Of a stretch of 29,983 nucleotides of DNA, positions 28,848 to 29,983 are shown one piece after another. Every line of letters starts with the position of its first letter. Position 1 is the stretch's first letter. The translations under genes and the position numbers were made by a program. Source of the stretch: Phallusia fumigata (lineage: Eukaryota > Chordata > Ascidiacea > Phlebobranchia > Ascidiidae); contig QXVZ01006278.1 in assembly GCA_008931825.1 (NCBI GenBank), positions 3,223 through 33,205 on the forward strand. The letters run 5' to 3'. Below the pieces are notes generated by a model. It saw nothing but the letters and a program-made list of their open reading frames with translations. It ran no database searches and was not told the origin of the DNA.

Positions 28848-29138
28848 TGGAAATCAGCTGAAAACGTACAGCGATAGCAGGGAATTTGGTTGAAGTTTCT
28901 TCGCACAAAGCAGGTGGGACAGACATCCAGGATAAGCAGTGAACTTGTTCATTACTTTGATTAACATAAAATGTATTGTGTTGAAGTAATTCCCTGGGTT
29001 AGGGCACAGAACCATCCTGTTCATTAGAATGGAGTTCAACGTAAGGTGTGTCCATTTTTTAACCGTTTAAAACAAATGTAACATCCTAATTAACCTGTAA
29101 ACAGAGGGAGATTATTTGATGGATATAGTTACAGCCAC
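28848..29138 (-). other. Upstream region of NLR-B
   Basis: It contains an AG acceptor-like ttttcag about ten bases before the NLR-B ATG, so a 5' UTR intron or trans-splice site is possible. No TATA box or N-terminal adaptor exon is apparent. Confidence 0.35.
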
Positions 29139-29983
29139 AAACTAGAGAGGTGGCGTTCTCCATATGGGGATTCCACATACACTACCACCTCAAATTGATG
29201 TTTTCCACATGTACCCTTATTTTTATTACATTTGATACATATTCAATACACGCATTAAATTGGGTCCCTCAATCCCTCGGCGTTTTACAACTTCTGAACA
29301 GAAGTGATGTTTTTAAGACGTGATCGGTTTAAGAATCAGTTTTTACAAATTTAAACAAAGAGTAAAGATTTAACTTTATAATCTAACTACATCATTACTT
29401 ACATCATGTCAATTTTTATCTCAATGTCGAAAGCAAGAATGAAACTCCACAGTAGCATTAACCAATAGTTTGACCTGCAGTGACCTTTGGCCGAGCAGCA
29501 GCAAACCGCACAAATGACCCTTTCCAACGCGGTTTCAGCAATGCGCTATAAATCTAACAACAACATTGCGCTTTTTGACTAACCAAATATAAGCTTACAT
29601 GTTACTGTACAAGAGAGTGCAACTGCAATTGAGAGCAAAGATATTGTAACGTATTATCTTTTGCAGCGTTATTTTGCAAACGCATCTTGGTTAACCTTAC
29701 GTAATCACGTAAAGTAGTGGTGTAGTATTAACAGCTGGGATTCGTCTAATATACAAACGATAAGCTCTTTATATTGTTGGGAGGTGTTGCGTGTACGATA
29801 CATACAACTACATAGTAATGATCTATACTGGCCATACGGCAGAGAAATGGCAGGACTAAAAATAAAAACGAATAAAAAATTGCTGTGCCGCACTGTCTTC
29901 TACATCGCAAAATAGCAAACGTATTGAGGTCATCACCGCTCAGTTTTAATCAGCGAAACGGCCGCCTTGCCGCACTGAATAAA
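29139..29983 (+). repeat. Unclassified repeat, copy 3 (runs to window end)
   Basis: It starts actagagaggtggcg and shares blocks with copy 1 as far as aacagctgggattcgtc and gaaacggccgccttgccgcac near the end. The reverse 62-codon frame at 29705-29893 is not a gene. The element may continue beyond the window. Confidence 0.6.

Noticed and set aside
1..29983. CRISPR arrays, bacterial operons, rRNA
   Set aside because: No regularly spaced repeats and no prokaryotic gene organisation; introns, SINEs and MITEs mark an animal genome.

Overview
The window looks like a draft genome contig from a tunicate, most likely Ciona or a close relative. This is an inference from AT-rich intergenic DNA, short introns with gtaagt-type donors, many short repeats, an usherin-like gene and NACHT-LRR genes built from phase-0 LRR exons. 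Four single 'n' bases (1485, 5431, 11296, 16468) are contig joins. Two of them sit between perfect direct repeats, so the same DNA was placed twice.

Layout. (1) 1-2.7 kb, + strand: the last three exons of an usherin (USH2A) homologue, from the transmembrane segment to a C-terminal DTHL PDZ ligand. (2) 2.8-5.4 kb: intergenic, with tRNA-derived SINE remnants. (3) 5.4-9.1 kb, + strand: NLR-A, whose 5' part is lost at the 5431 gap. It has the second half of a NACHT region plus three LRR exons and ends after the third. (4) 9.6-10.4 kb, - strand: an intronless CRAL-TRIO (alpha-tocopherol-transfer-protein-like) gene, convergent with NLR-A. (5) 10.4-18.1 kb: gene-poor, with a duplicated candidate 5' exon, a dispersed duplication, a 316-bp hAT-like MITE, the 3' end of a dead LINE, and a short exon that reads like the BH4-BH3 part of a BOK/BAK-type BCL-2 protein. 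(6) 18.2-28.8 kb, - strand: NLR-B. It starts with a 571-codon NACHT reading frame and continues, by my exon reconstruction, through three LRR exons, three ZU5 exons, two UPA exons, a proline-rich microexon, two related phase-1 mini-exons and a terminal exon. (7) Three copies of an unclassified repeat lie in and around NLR-B; one contains a 23-base G run.

The most interesting object is NLR-B. NACHT-LRR followed by ZU5-UPA is the layout of vertebrate NLRP1 (NACHT-LRR-FIIND-CARD), and the ZU5-UPA half also matches PIDD. The expected self-cleavage site is present as His-Phe-Thr rather than His-Phe-Ser, and its exon ends at a GC donor. The fragment that cleavage would release carries no recognisable CARD or death domain but two small duplicated exons, which might be an unconventional assembly motif. 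NLR-A has the same NACHT and LRR exons but a stop codon where NLR-B splices into ZU5, so the two genes form a natural with/without pair. All splice junctions are read by eye from consensus sites and phase. The junction between the NACHT exon and the first LRR exon of NLR-B does not join cleanly and remains unresolved.
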